64,000 bases of DNA from Fodinibius salinus (lineage in GTDB: Bacteria > Bacteroidota > Rhodothermia > Balneolales > Balneolaceae), in NCBI RefSeq assembly GCF_008124865.1, contig NZ_VNHY01000002.1, positions 558,001-622,000 on the forward strand, read 5' to 3'. The position numbers were made by a program, and so were the translations under genes. Below the pieces are notes generated by a model that was not told the DNA's origin, did not search any database, and saw only the letters and a program-made list of their open reading frames with translations. Positions 1 to 9,568 of the stretch are shown here, piece by piece (the stretch's first letter is position 1; each line of letters opens with the position of its first letter).

Positions 1-77
1 ATGTGGAAACATTCGTAGTTTCGGTACGTTAAATATGTAGTTAAAGGTAAGTGAAAAGACGAAAAAAATCTGAATTT

Positions 78-749
78 ATGAGTGATCGATTTGTATTAGA
101 TACTACTAAGCAAAATGTGGAGCAGCTTTTTAAAGTATCCACAGAACGGGATGATTTTTTCACGCCGGAGTTTAATATATCACCTGGATCGCTTATTCCC
201 GTAGTGTATGAGAACGAGGGAGAGCGAAAGATTTATAATTTTGTGTGGGGATTAATTCCTGAAGATGCTGAGGCAGAAACCGATGGACGAGAGAATTTTG
301 AAGTTGCGCTTGAAGACATTGAAGATGATAGTTGGTATGGTAGATGCTTGACTCAGCGCCGTTGCCTGATTCCTGCCAATGGGTTTTATAAGTGGAAAAC
401 CAGTGAAAAGCAGAATACGCCTTTTTATATCCGTTTGCTATCCAACGAGCTGACTGCTTTTGGGGGTATATTTTCGGTGTGGGAATCTGATTCCGGTCGA
501 GACGTATATTCCTGCGCTATGCTTACTACCGAAGCAAATGCACTTGTGCAGCCGGTGGGAGATCGTATGCCGTTATTGTTGCATCCTGATGATTATGGGC
601 TATGGCTGGCGGATGATAGTTTTAATAAGGAAAGTGTTAGTGATCTTAAAGGATATGGAATTACTGAGCTGGCGGTAAATCGTGTTTCGGAAGATGTTAA
701 TGATCCCTCAAATAACAGTGCCGATCTGATACAGCCTATTCCCAAATAA
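78..749 (+). CDS. SRAP-domain (YedK/HMCES-like) protein, apparently catalytically degenerate
   Basis: A 223-residue SRAP-fold protein. Family members crosslink abasic sites in single-stranded DNA through the Cys that follows the initiator Met. The core is recognisable: WGLIP at 57-61, RCLIPANGFYKW at 95-106, a TTEAN segment near 150 and DRMPLLL at 162-168. The usual active site is not there. MCGRF reads MSDRF (Cys2 to Ser), GFYEW reads GFYKW (Glu to Lys105), HDRMP reads GDRMP (His to Gly161), and the NARAET segment is replaced by an acidic stretch. I chose the ATG at 78 because the family begins exactly there; an in-frame GTG at 51 would add nine mostly basic residues. The fold assignment is firm. 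Loss of activity is inferred from the residues. It stands alone, convergent with the MscS gene. Confidence 0.85.
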   Translation: MSDRFVLDTTKQNVEQLFKVSTERDDFFTPEFNISPGSLIPVVYENEGERKIYNFVWGLIPEDAEAETDGRENFEVALEDIEDDSWYGRCLTQRRCLIPANGFYKWKTSEKQNTPFYIRLLSNELTAFGGIFSVWESDSGRDVYSCAMLTTEANALVQPVGDRMPLLLHPDDYGLWLADDSFNKESVSDLKGYGITELAVNRVSEDVNDPSNNSADLIQPIPK

Positions 750-842
750 AACTGCAGACTTGTAGATCAATCTAACACTTTGGCAATCGATCAAATGGAA
801 TTGCTATAAAGAATATTTGTTGAATCCACTATTAGTGATACA

Positions 843-1736
843 TCAGCGATTCGGTTGTTGATAAATACGCATAGTAGGATAGGCCAGTTCAATATCATCG
901 TGTTGCTCAATTTTTTGAAGTAGGTCTTCCCAAATAGCTTCTGATATTCCCCGTCGTTTTCGAGGGTTAAGCGGATGGCGGATGGTGAGGCAAACACCGC
1001 TGTCTTGAACGTCAGTATAGACAATAGGAGTTAAATGTTGGTAATAAATGAGATACGACATTTGGGCTTCTCCTACTTGCTGTTCGGCTTGGGCTGGGAA
1101 ATCTTGTACATGGTTTTCAGCAATTTCTTGGAATAGTGCCTTCGCTTTTTTCCAATCACTTTCAAAAGTGAGAAGGACTTGCAGTTCATTCCATACAAAT
1201 TTAAAATCGCTGGTGTAATTGGCCAGGGAATCAGAAAAAACTTTGTGGTTGGGAACGTGCATGATACGACCGGTACTTTGGTCGGCACCTACCCAGTTAC
1301 CAATTTCGAGAAGACTAAATTTAAAAAGCCGGGTGTCAATGACATCGCCCTTAATACCGTCCACCTCAATGCGATCACCTACCTCGAATGGTTGGCGCCA
1401 AAGGATAAAAATCCATCCGGCAATATCACTAATCGGATCTTTTAGGGCAATGGCTAAACCGGCTGTAAGCAATCCAAAGAAGGTAGCGAGCGACTGTAGG
1501 CCTTCGAACCAGATACGGCCGACGATTAAAACTCCAATAAATACGAAGAGATAAGTTAAGTTTTTTCGCCATTTGTACTGAATTTTTGTCTCCGAAATAT
1601 TGCGGTTGACTATGCGGATTGTAATATGCCGCATAATCCATAGAGAGATGATAACGACCAGAGAAAGCAAAATCTGTTTAGTAAGTTCCGGAGAGCTTAA
1701 GAAAAACTCTTGAATACTACTGGTAAAATTTTCCAT
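843..1736 (-). CDS. MscS-family small-conductance mechanosensitive ion channel
   Basis: A 297-residue inner-membrane channel of the MscS family, which opens under membrane tension to release solutes during hypo-osmotic shock. Three hydrophobic segments lie near residues 20-38, 58-78 and 83-103. The third is the Gly/Ala-rich pore helix (GLLTAGLAIALKDP), followed directly by the conserved beta-domain start (PFEVGDRIEVDGIKGDV) and the VPNHKVFSD segment that aligns with the family's conserved PN motif. The C-terminal alpha/beta vestibule continues to about residue 290. Length matches the short MscS class. It is a single gene on the minus strand, convergent with the SRAP gene and divergent from secG. 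Confidence 0.9.
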   Translation of the reverse strand: MENFTSSIQEFFLSSPELTKQILLSLVVIISLWIMRHITIRIVNRNISETKIQYKWRKNLTYLFVFIGVLIVGRIWFEGLQSLATFFGLLTAGLAIALKDPISDIAGWIFILWRQPFEVGDRIEVDGIKGDVIDTRLFKFSLLEIGNWVGADQSTGRIMHVPNHKVFSDSLANYTSDFKFVWNELQVLLTFESDWKKAKALFQEIAENHVQDFPAQAEQQVGEAQMSYLIYYQHLTPIVYTDVQDSGVCLTIRHPLNPRKRRGISEAIWEDLLQKIEQHDDIELAYPTMRIYQQPNR

Positions 1737-1886
1737 TGGATATTTGGATTAACGTACAATAAACAGTTTATGCTGTTGTTGAATATACAAATATCTATTC
1801 CTTGATAATTGAATTAATATCATTGTAAAGAAAGGGAATTTTGGATAACTTTACGGGTCTGAAATAACAGTCATATAGATTTTATT

Positions 1887-2303
1887 ATGCTTTATACAAT
1901 TATTTTAACTGTAATAACGATTATTTGTGTATTATTAACCATTGTTGTGCTTTTACAGCCGGGCCAAGATCAAGGTATGTCCGGTGGCATAGCAGGTGGT
2001 AATGCTGGAGGGCAGGGGTTAGGCGCGCGACGTACTGCTGACTTGCTGTCAAAATCGACAACCGTATTGGGTACGGCACTTTTGGTATTAAGTGTACTGG
2101 CTAATTTTGCTATTGATCGAGGTGGGGCTACCGAAAGTGCAGTACAACAAAATAATACCGGTCAAACCACGCAGCAGAGTAATGGAGTAAACAATCCTTC
2201 TGAAACGCCTTCGGCAGTGCCCGAATTGCCGCAGAATCAAAGCGGCGGTAACAATAGTGGTAGCGGAGGAGGCAATGGCTCCGGTTCTGACGGCGGTAGT
2301 TAA
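1887..2303 (+). CDS. secG: Preprotein translocase subunit SecG
   Basis: SecG, the small accessory subunit of the SecYEG protein-export channel in the inner membrane. The 138-residue protein has two membrane segments (about 1-23 and 58-76). Between them is the diagnostic cytoplasmic loop with LLQPGQDQGMSGG, the Gly-rich segment and RRTADLLSKST. The C-terminal 60 residues are a low-complexity Gln/Asn/Gly/Ser tail with no predicted fold; such tails are common on SecG in this group and make it longer than the enterobacterial protein (about 110). A strong hairpin terminator follows at 2342-2373, so it is probably monocistronic. Confidence 0.93.
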   Translation: MLYTIILTVITIICVLLTIVVLLQPGQDQGMSGGIAGGNAGGQGLGARRTADLLSKSTTVLGTALLVLSVLANFAIDRGGATESAVQQNNTGQTTQQSNGVNNPSETPSAVPELPQNQSGGNNSGSGGGNGSGSDGGS

Positions 2304-2341
2304 GATACCGAACTAGTTTACTTACAAGTTATTGAAATTAG

Positions 2342-2373
2342 AAAAGCCCGGTTTTTAGTAGCCGGGCTTTTTT
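2342..2373 (+). terminator. Rho-independent terminator of secG
   Basis: An AAAGCCCGG arm (2343-2351) and a CCGGGCTTT arm (2362-2370) form a GC-rich stem with a loop of about ten bases, followed by further T residues. It sits 39 bases after the secG stop. The A-tract on the left arm means it could also work leftward for the oxidoreductase gene ending at 2450. Confidence 0.85.
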
Positions 2374-2449
2374 GTGTTCAATGTTGGGGATAATTTCTTT
2401 AAAAGGAAATCCAAAGTTATTGATTTGAATGGAATCCAATGATAAATGG

Positions 2450-3469
2450 CTAGTCCCCATCTTTACCCTGCATTAATTCGGCAAATAGCCGATGTGATTT
2501 TATGCGTTGTTGATGGTCATAAATATAAGAAGCAATCATAATCTCATCGGCTTCAGTTTCTTCCACAAAATCAGACAATTCTTTTTTAATCGTTTCCTTA
2601 CTGCCGATAAAAGAATAGGTGAGCATTTGTTTTACTGCCATCTTTTGCTGCAGATTCCAAACGGTATTCATATCGTCAACCGGTGGAGGCATAGGTTTAC
2701 GTTCGCCGGTAACTACTCCCATAAACATTTGTTTAAAAGAAGTAGCCAGCCATTCGGCTTGCTTATCAGTATCGGCTGCTATCACATTTACACAAGGAAT
2801 AACATACGGCTCATCCAGCTGTTCGGAAGGCTGAAACTCTTTCCGATAAATTCTTAATGCGGAATCTAATTGCTGGGGAGAAAAATGGCTGGCAAAAACA
2901 TAAGGTAAGCCCATAGCTGCCGCCAACCGGGCGCTATCAGTACTAGATCCTAAAATCCACAAAGGTATGTTTGTTCCTTCTCCCGGGACAGCACGAATGG
3001 TATTTTCGTTATGATGTTCAGAAAAATACTGCTGTAGCTGTCTTACATTGTTGGGGAATTGCCGTACTTGTTGCATCCGGTCAGGACGAATGGCTTGGGC
3101 AGTAGCTTTATCAGTGCCTGGAGCACGTCCCAACCCTAAATCAATACGATTTGGATATAGAGTTGCGAGTGTGCCAAATTGCTCGGCAATAATTAACGGC
3201 GAATGATTGGGTAGCATTACGCCGCCGGAGCCGATACGAATAGAGTCAGTGGCTTCGGCAACATATCCAAGCAAAACAGAAGTAGCCGAACTGGCGATGT
3301 TTTCCATGTTGTGATGTTCGGCCATCCAGAAACGAGTATAGCCCATTTTTTCGACTTGTTTAGCTAAGTCACGACTGTTATGGATGGCATCGGCGGGTGA
3401 TTGTCCCTCGGTAATAACCGCCAGATCTAAAACCGAATATTTGATGTCTTGTAAAAGGTCAGAACCCAT
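2450..3469 (-). CDS. LLM-class flavin-dependent oxidoreductase (luciferase-like monooxygenase)
   Basis: A 339-residue TIM-barrel flavin monooxygenase of the bacterial luciferase-like superfamily, YhbW/MsnO8-like branch. Recognised from [19 protein letters not shown] at the N-terminus, FWMAEHHNM near 48 (the family's AEHH motif), [24 protein letters not shown] near 78-97 and [13 protein letters not shown] near 107. These enzymes use reduced FMN to oxygenate small organic substrates; the substrate here cannot be read from sequence. The next gene on the same strand, an SDR, begins upstream at 4099 and ends 27 bases before this start, so the two are probably co-transcribed as a redox pair. Confidence 0.88.
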   Translation of the reverse strand: MGSDLLQDIKYSVLDLAVITEGQSPADAIHNSRDLAKQVEKMGYTRFWMAEHHNMENIASSATSVLLGYVAEATDSIRIGSGGVMLPNHSPLIIAEQFGTLATLYPNRIDLGLGRAPGTDKATAQAIRPDRMQQVRQFPNNVRQLQQYFSEHHNENTIRAVPGEGTNIPLWILGSSTDSARLAAAMGLPYVFASHFSPQQLDSALRIYRKEFQPSEQLDEPYVIPCVNVIAADTDKQAEWLATSFKQMFMGVVTGERKPMPPPVDDMNTVWNLQQKMAVKQMLTYSFIGSKETIKKELSDFVEETEADEIMIASYIYDHQQRIKSHRLFAELMQGKDGD

Positions 3470-3496
3470 AGAAATGATTAAAAGTCTTGAATATAG

Positions 3497-4099
3497 TTAT
3501 GAAATTTTGATGATTTCTCCGGTAAGGAATGTTTTTAGGCTTTTTTCGTACCCGTTTACCACATGCTCCATCTTGGCAGGTGTGTGACCGGGAAAAAAGT
3601 CACTAAGTTCATCAGCTGAATCTTCAACCAAGGCCGGACTTACAGCATTAATGCGAAATCCCTGCTGTAAGAAATCACCATTTGCCCCGATCACAAATCC
3701 ATTGATGGCACCGTTAATCGTGCTCAAAATGGTGCCCTGCGGGATAGGATCTTCTGCTAATATTCCGGAGGTAAGTGTAACGCTGCCCCCGTCATTTAAA
3801 TAATCCATGGCAGTAAGCGCAACATTAATTTGTCCCATCATTTTACTTTTTATGCCCTGCAGAAAATTTTGGTTAGTACTTTCAGGGAGTGGTTTTACAG
3901 GGGCTGATCCTGCCGTAACAATAACAGCATCTATACTCCCGATCTTTTTAAACAATGTTTTAATAGAGTTTGGGTCTGTAATATCAGCTTGCACATCTCC
4001 CGAAGAGGATCCCGCAGTTATGATGTCATTTTCTGACTTTAATCGTTCGGCCACTTTTGAACCGATAGTTCCGGTTCCACCAATAAGTAGAATTTTCAT
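3497..4099 (-). CDS. Atypical short-chain dehydrogenase/reductase (SDR)
   Basis: A 200-residue Rossmann-fold SDR-like protein. The N-terminal nucleotide-binding motif GGTGTIGSKVAERL is clear, followed by a DITDP acidic motif near 40 typical of NADP-type SDRs, a VTAGSAP segment in place of NNAG, and the C-terminal RINAVSPALV strand. The usual catalytic Tyr-xxx-Lys is not present after the conserved Ser (TSG): the helix reads STINGAINGFV. A subfamily of about 200-residue SDRs with this same change is known, so this is a lineage feature and not a mutation here. It is first gene of a probable two-gene unit with the flavin oxidoreductase at 2450. Confidence 0.85.
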   Translation of the reverse strand: MKILLIGGTGTIGSKVAERLKSENDIITAGSSSGDVQADITDPNSIKTLFKKIGSIDAVIVTAGSAPVKPLPESTNQNFLQGIKSKMMGQINVALTAMDYLNDGGSVTLTSGILAEDPIPQGTILSTINGAINGFVIGANGDFLQQGFRINAVSPALVEDSADELSDFFPGHTPAKMEHVVNGYEKSLKTFLTGEIIKIS

Positions 4100-4240
4100 G
4101 TTGTAAAAGGTTATAGGGTTAATAATATGGAATGAATAGAGTGACTATTTTTTCACCCAAAGGAAAATAAATTACTCAAATAGGAGAGATAGATGCATCC
4201 TATAAATGTACTCAATTACTTTTTTAGTACTTTGGTCCAT

Positions 4241-5650
4241 TTACTTACCGATACAAAACCGCGAAAAGATACTGTCGAGGATATCTTCAGTTGTAATTTC
4301 ACCGGTAATGGTTCCCAGGTCTTTAAGAGCCGACCGCAAGTCAATGGAGAGGAAATCGCCCGTCATACCTTGGTCAAGCGCTTGGATAGCACTTTGTACA
4401 TTTTCCTGTGCATTTTGCAGGGCATCACGGTGTCGGCTGGAGGTGACCAGCAGGCTTGATGAGTCGTATTCCGTATTTTCGAGTGCACGCTGCTTAAGGA
4501 GTTTTTTTAGCTCATCGATTTTTTCGTTCTCCAGTGCCGATATTTTAAGGTCATAATCCATGCGTTCATCATCTAAGTCGAGCGCAATATCATGCTTTGT
4601 CCCAATCAGCACAAAAGGGGTATCGCCAGCTTTTTTCTGAATTTCAGCGATATCCTCACGTTCTTCGGTAGTAAGTTTTCGAGAAAGATCCTTGAGATAG
4701 ACGGCCAGATCTGCCTTTTCAAATGCTTGTTGTGATCGTTTTACCCCTTCGGCTTCCACAACATCATCGGTGTCACGGAGTCCCGCTGTATCTGTAAGTA
4801 TAAAACGGAGTCCGTCGTAGCTCCAGTCCACATCAATGGTGTCGCGTGTAGTGCCCGCTATATCAGTGACGATAGCACGATCTTTACCTACTAATGTATT
4901 CAACAAGGTTGATTTGCCCGCATTGGGCAGCCCCACAAACACCGTCTTAATTCCATGCTTTACCAGCCGACCGGTTTCATAGGTGGCCAGTAGGTTGTCA
5001 ATTTCGTCGTCAAGCTCTACAAGAAGCTCTTTTAGTTCTTCTTTGTTGGCAAACTCTACATCTTCTTCCACAAAATCGAGTTCCAATTCCACCATGGCAG
5101 TGGCATCAATAATCTGCTGTCGAAACTCACTAATATGTTCACCGAGGCGTCCCTCAAGTTGTTGGTGGGCAGAATCCAGTGCTTTTTTGCTTTTGGCATG
5201 GATGAGATCGGCTACGGCCTCAGCCTGACTTAGCTCCATTTTCCCGTTCAAAAATGCCCGTTGGGTAAATTCCCCAGGCTCAGCAGGTTTAATATCTAAA
5301 TCCAGCATGGCTTCTAAGACAGCTTGTGTTACCAATACGCCACCATGACAAGATATTTCTATAATCTCTTCGCCGGTATAAGATTTTGGGGAATGAAAAA
5401 GTGTAGCCAGCACTTCATCTACAACCTTGTCATCACTATCTATAATCTTGCCAAAGTGGACAGTGTGAGAGTCCTGCTCCCTGAGGTCCGTTCCTTCAAA
5501 CGATTGATTGACTGTTGCGATAGCATTTTCCCCTGAAACACGGATAACGGAAATTCCACCTTCACCCACAGGCGTAGCAATGGCTGCAATGGGATGATTT
5601 TGGGTAATTTCTTTTTCTTTTTGGTCAGCGGTAGCTTCTTTTTTGGACAT
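4241..5650 (-). CDS. mnmE: tRNA modification GTPase MnmE
   Basis: MnmE (TrmE), the K+-activated GTPase that with MnmG installs the 5-aminomethyl-type modification on wobble uridine 34 of certain tRNAs. The 469-residue protein begins with a charged leader, then the folate-binding domain (IAAIATPVGEGGISVIRVSG, HGG motif near 103). The G domain lies in the middle: GLPNAGKSTLLN (P-loop), GTTRDTI (G2), DTAGLRDT (G3) and GTKHD (G4, where NKxD is usual). The C-terminus ends in the invariant FCIGK, whose Cys is needed for activity. Length and order are canonical. Confidence 0.97.
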   Translation of the reverse strand: MSKKEATADQKEKEITQNHPIAAIATPVGEGGISVIRVSGENAIATVNQSFEGTDLREQDSHTVHFGKIIDSDDKVVDEVLATLFHSPKSYTGEEIIEISCHGGVLVTQAVLEAMLDLDIKPAEPGEFTQRAFLNGKMELSQAEAVADLIHAKSKKALDSAHQQLEGRLGEHISEFRQQIIDATAMVELELDFVEEDVEFANKEELKELLVELDDEIDNLLATYETGRLVKHGIKTVFVGLPNAGKSTLLNTLVGKDRAIVTDIAGTTRDTIDVDWSYDGLRFILTDTAGLRDTDDVVEAEGVKRSQQAFEKADLAVYLKDLSRKLTTEEREDIAEIQKKAGDTPFVLIGTKHDIALDLDDERMDYDLKISALENEKIDELKKLLKQRALENTEYDSSSLLVTSSRHRDALQNAQENVQSAIQALDQGMTGDFLSIDLRSALKDLGTITGEITTEDILDSIFSRFCIGK

Positions 5651-5705
5651 AGGTCAAATATAAGGGTTTTGAGCCTTATATCATTTCCTGCTATAGTATC
5701 TATTA

Positions 5706-5745
5706 ATTAAAAAAACCTGGCAGGATTTAGGATCCTACCAGGTTT
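5706..5745 (-). terminator. Rho-independent terminator of the POT transporter gene
   Basis: AAACCTGG (5713-5720) pairs with CCAGGTTT (5738-5745), with an inner AGGA/TCCT pairing. Read on the minus strand the stem is followed by a run of T residues (the A-tract at 5709-5715). It lies just past the transporter stop at 5773 and ends its transcription before mnmE. Confidence 0.85.
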
Positions 5746-5772
5746 ATAAATGAGTACTAAAAAGTTTAGTAT

Positions 5773-7635
5773 TTACTGAACATCCCCCATGAGTCTTTTA
5801 ACCGGAGGCGCTGCTAGCAGTGCTATGATGCCACCGCCGCCAACAAGTAGAGCAACGCTCCAAAACAGACCGGTTGGCTCTAAGGTTTCAAGCTGACCTG
5901 CCATGAGTCCGGCAAATAAGTTGCCGAGCGCGGCCGCTACAAACCAGACACCCATCATCTGACTTACAAGGCGTTTAGGAGCAAGTTTGGTCATTGAAGA
6001 AAGTCCGACAGGAGACAGGCAGAGTTCGCCACAAGTATGAAGGAAGTAAGTGACAATAAGCCATGCAGGAGCAACTGAATTAGGTCCTGTAGCATTAGCA
6101 GCTCCCCATGAAATTACGAAAAAGCCTGCAGCTAAGCCTAATAGTCCTAATCCAAACTTTACAGGGATTGAAGGATTTGCGTTACGGTTAGCCAGCCATG
6201 TCCATAGCCACCCAAAAACAGGAGCAAGTATTACAATAAAGAGGGGGTTGATATTTTGAAGCATACTTGCCGGCATTTCCCAACTGGTGGTAAGTTGGGT
6301 AGAAATATAATAGGTAAAGCCAACTGCGAGTAAAGAGAGACCGGATACCCCTGCCTTGCCAACCCACCAAAGATTCGTACGTTTGAATATCCGCCAGCTG
6401 ATATATCCGAGAGGTAGTGCCAAGATAAGTGCTGGTAAAAATACACCAATTTGGCTAATTAAGCCATATGGTCCAAAAGTGCGATTTGTTTCTCTTTCTG
6501 CAAATAGGTTAAGGGAAGACCCAGCCTGCTCAAAACCACTCCAGAAAAGAGCTGCCAGAATAAAAAGCCAAAATATGACGAATAACCGTTTGTTTTCGAG
6601 GGATACATCAAGATTTGGCATAAACATCCGAACCGTATTGAAAATGAGAAACCCTATAACAGTTATGCCAATACCGATTTGGTACGAAAATAATGTATAT
6701 CCCCAATAAAATGATGCCACATAGAATCCTGCGGCAGCTACAAGTAATACAGCCCCAATAGATTTTGCATCATTTATTAAATAAGCAAAGAATACGACGG
6801 CGATAAGGGCCACGCTAGTACCGAGTGTTTGAGCCAGTTGCTGCAGGGATATTCCAATTACACCTGTATTCATCAAGATGCTAAATAAAACAATAAGTGC
6901 TGTACAGACACCAGTAGTTATCCAAAAATTGCGGCTCCGCCGGGAGAGTGTTTCCTGGCTGTCATCCACCTTGAGTGTTCCAGCTTCTCCCAGATTTTTC
7001 TCTCCAATTTTATAGGAGATGAGTCCGAGCAACATTCCGAAACCTGCTAATGAAAATCCCCAGTGCCAGTTGTAGCCTTCACCGAGAATACCGCAAAGTG
7101 TGGGACCTAAAATAGCACCGAAGTTAATTCCCATATAAAAGATGGAGAAGCCGGCATCCCGTCGGGCACCTCCTTCCGGATAGAGCTCTCCAACCATGGA
7201 GCTTACATTTGGTTTCAAAAGTCCTGTTCCAACTACAATGAAAATAAGTCCCAGGTAAAAGGAAGGCTCACCAGGAAGCCCTATCAATGGACCAGCCATC
7301 GTAAAGTGACCTAAGGCAATGATGCAGCCACCAACAAAAACACTTTTCTTTTGCCCCCATAACTTATCGGCTACCCAGCCCCCGGGTAAAGCCAGCACGT
7401 ACACAAAGAAGGTATAAAGTCCGTATATAGCAGTAGCTCTCCCATCACTAAATCCGAGACCGGGATTGTCTCCTGTTACAGCCGCTGCCATAAAAAGAAC
7501 GAGTAAGGCACGCATCCCATAGTAACTGAAGCGTTCCCAAAATTCTGTAAAAAATAATGTAGATAACCCTCGAGGATGGCCGAAAAAGTCATTCTTTTTA
7601 CTGGGGTTTACCGTGTCTGCTTCCTCATTTGCCAT
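5773..7635 (-). CDS. POT/PTR-family proton-dependent oligopeptide transporter
   Basis: A 620-residue inner-membrane symporter of the POT (PTR2) branch of the major facilitator superfamily, taking up di- and tripeptides with protons. The hallmark helix-1 motif is intact (FWERFSYYGMRALL at about 30-43, matching ExxERFxYYG), as are GGWVADKLWGQKKSV near 82-96 and KPNVSSMVGELYPEG near 143 (second PTR2 signature). It is longer than the 460-500 residues of short bacterial POTs, with extra hydrophobic segments in the middle, as is common in Bacteroidota relatives. It is followed by its own terminator. Confidence 0.93.
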   Translation of the reverse strand: MANEEADTVNPSKKNDFFGHPRGLSTLFFTEFWERFSYYGMRALLVLFMAAAVTGDNPGLGFSDGRATAIYGLYTFFVYVLALPGGWVADKLWGQKKSVFVGGCIIALGHFTMAGPLIGLPGEPSFYLGLIFIVVGTGLLKPNVSSMVGELYPEGGARRDAGFSIFYMGINFGAILGPTLCGILGEGYNWHWGFSLAGFGMLLGLISYKIGEKNLGEAGTLKVDDSQETLSRRSRNFWITTGVCTALIVLFSILMNTGVIGISLQQLAQTLGTSVALIAVVFFAYLINDAKSIGAVLLVAAAGFYVASFYWGYTLFSYQIGIGITVIGFLIFNTVRMFMPNLDVSLENKRLFVIFWLFILAALFWSGFEQAGSSLNLFAERETNRTFGPYGLISQIGVFLPALILALPLGYISWRIFKRTNLWWVGKAGVSGLSLLAVGFTYYISTQLTTSWEMPASMLQNINPLFIVILAPVFGWLWTWLANRNANPSIPVKFGLGLLGLAAGFFVISWGAANATGPNSVAPAWLIVTYFLHTCGELCLSPVGLSSMTKLAPKRLVSQMMGVWFVAAALGNLFAGLMAGQLETLEPTGLFWSVALLVGGGGIIALLAAPPVKRLMGDVQ

Positions 7636-7806
7636 TGATACTTTTTTACTTTAGTTCAATATACAATTTATACAATACTCATAATTAAGCCGTGCATGAT
7701 AATTAAACCGCCATAGTGAAGCAACTTTTTAGTGTTTCGTATTTTATAATGGGTGTTTTAACGGATGTTTAATGTTAGATATAAGCTTCAGGTACGCAAT
7801 GCCTTT

Positions 7807-7814
7807 TATATTTG
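7807..7814 (+). promoter_or_regulatory. Possible -7 promoter element (TAnnTTTG) of hutU
   Basis: TATATTTG matches the TAnnTTTG -7 consensus known for the Bacteroidetes housekeeping sigma factor and sits 39 bases before the hutU ATG. No clear TTTG at about -33 is visible, so this is only a candidate. Confidence 0.3.
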
Positions 7815-7853
7815 TTACATTTCTACCAAATCGAAAGTAAATAAATAGTGGCA

Positions 7854-9524
7854 ATGAGTACTAATTCAGGCGTCGTTAAAAATATTAAAGCACCAACCGG
7901 AACCGATTTGCAGTGTAAGGGATGGCACCAGGAAGCTGCCTTACGTATGCTAATGAATAACCTTGACCCTGAGGTGGCCGAAAAGCCCGATGACCTGATT
8001 GTGTATGGCGGGGGCGGAAAAGCTGCACGAAATTGGGAATCATATCACAAAATTACTGAGACCCTGAAGCGCCTTGAAGATGATGAGACTATGCTGGTGC
8101 AGAGTGGTAAGCCGGTAGGCGTTTTTCAAACCCACGAAGAAGCACCACGTGTGCTTATTGCCAACGCTCATTTAGTACCTAACTGGGCCAACTGGGATGA
8201 GTTTCGCCGCCTCGACAAGATGGGGCTTACCATGTATGGACAAATGACTGCCGGATCATGGATCTATATTGGCACACAGGGCATTTTGCAGGGCACCTAC
8301 GAGACTTTTGCTGAGTGCGCCCGACAGAAATTTGATGGCACATTGCAGGGACAGCTGGTAGTAACAGCCGGACTTGGCGGTATGGGCGGCGCGCAGCCCC
8401 TTGCCGCTACGATGAACGGGGCCGCTTTTATTGGTATTGAGGTGGATGAACATCGCATCGATCGCCGTGTGGAAACGGGCTACTGTGACATCAAATGTAC
8501 CAATCTGGATGAAGCCATTGAGAAAGCACTGGATGCCAAGGAAAAAGGCGAAGCACTCTCTATTGGTTTATTGGGTAATGTGGCTGAAGTGTTGCCAAAA
8601 ATGGTGGATAAAGGTGTGATTCCCGACGTGTTAACTGATCAAACTTCGGCGCATGACTTAAAACTGGGATATATACCGGTTGGCTATACGCTGGATGAGG
8701 CAGAAGAGAAAAGAGAATCCGATCCCGAAGGTTATCAATCCGATGTACTGGATTCGATGGAGACCCATGTATCAACAATGTTAAAAATGCAGGATGAAGG
8801 GGCAATTACTTTTGATTACGGCAACAATCTTCGCGGACAGGTCGCTGATCATCGGGGAATGGAAGAAGCTTTTAACTTTCCTGGCTTTGTACCGGCCTTT
8901 ATCCGTCCGCTGTTCTGCCGCGGATCAGGCCCGTTCCGTTGGGCTGCGCTATCCGGCAATCCTGAAGACATCTATACAACAGATCAAGCGGTATTGGAAG
9001 CTTTTCCAGAAAAGGAATCACTCAACCGTTGGATCCACAAAGCCCAAGACCAAGTGCAGTTCCAAGGACTGCCATCTCGTATTTGCTGGCTGGAGTATGG
9101 TGAACGTGCGGAGATGGGTGTAAAATTCAACTGGTTGGTGAAGAAAGGAAAAGTAGATGCTCCGTTGGTAATCGGCCGTGATCATCTGGATACCGGATCA
9201 GTCGCTTCTCCTAACAGAGAAACCGAAGGTATGAAAGATGGTTCCGATGCAATTGCCGACTGGCCGCTGCTTAATGCCATGCTCAATACTGCTAGTGGAG
9301 CCAGTTGGGTATCGTTGCATCACGGTGGTGGCGTGGGAATTGGCTACTCCATTCATGCTGGGATGGTGTGTGTGGCTGACGGAACAGAAATGGCCGACGA
9401 ACGATTGGAGCGTGTGTTGACCAATGATCCGGGTAGTGGCGTTATGCGTCATGCGGATGCCGGATACGACGAAGCCATTAAAACCGCCAAAGAGCGCGGC
9501 GTGGATCTACCTATGGTGGAGTAG
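7854..9524 (+). CDS. hutU: Urocanate hydratase HutU
   Basis: Urocanase, the second enzyme of histidine degradation, converting urocanate to imidazolonepropionate with tightly bound NAD+ as electrophile. The 556-residue protein has the usual length. Visible motifs include [25 protein letters not shown] at the N-terminus (given in part: the family's KGW.QEA signature), the Rossmann-like [14 protein letters not shown] near 174-187, and [10 protein letters not shown] containing the catalytic Cys (residue 411, equivalent to Cys410 of the Pseudomonas putida enzyme). The ATG at 7854 is preferred over the in-frame GTG at 7848. hutH and hutI lie 5-7 kb downstream and hutG at 19.7 kb, so the pathway is split over several transcripts. 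Confidence 0.97.
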   Translation: MSTNSGVVKNIKAPTGTDLQCKGWHQEAALRMLMNNLDPEVAEKPDDLIVYGGGGKAARNWESYHKITETLKRLEDDETMLVQSGKPVGVFQTHEEAPRVLIANAHLVPNWANWDEFRRLDKMGLTMYGQMTAGSWIYIGTQGILQGTYETFAECARQKFDGTLQGQLVVTAGLGGMGGAQPLAATMNGAAFIGIEVDEHRIDRRVETGYCDIKCTNLDEAIEKALDAKEKGEALSIGLLGNVAEVLPKMVDKGVIPDVLTDQTSAHDLKLGYIPVGYTLDEAEEKRESDPEGYQSDVLDSMETHVSTMLKMQDEGAITFDYGNNLRGQVADHRGMEEAFNFPGFVPAFIRPLFCRGSGPFRWAALSGNPEDIYTTDQAVLEAFPEKESLNRWIHKAQDQVQFQGLPSRICWLEYGERAEMGVKFNWLVKKGKVDAPLVIGRDHLDTGSVASPNRETEGMKDGSDAIADWPLLNAMLNTASGASWVSLHHGGGVGIGYSIHAGMVCVADGTEMADERLERVLTNDPGSGVMRHADAGYDEAIKTAKERGVDLPMVE

Positions 9525-9568
9525 AGTTTCGTAATCACTTTGTTAGATAAGCAAAAATCCGGTAATCT

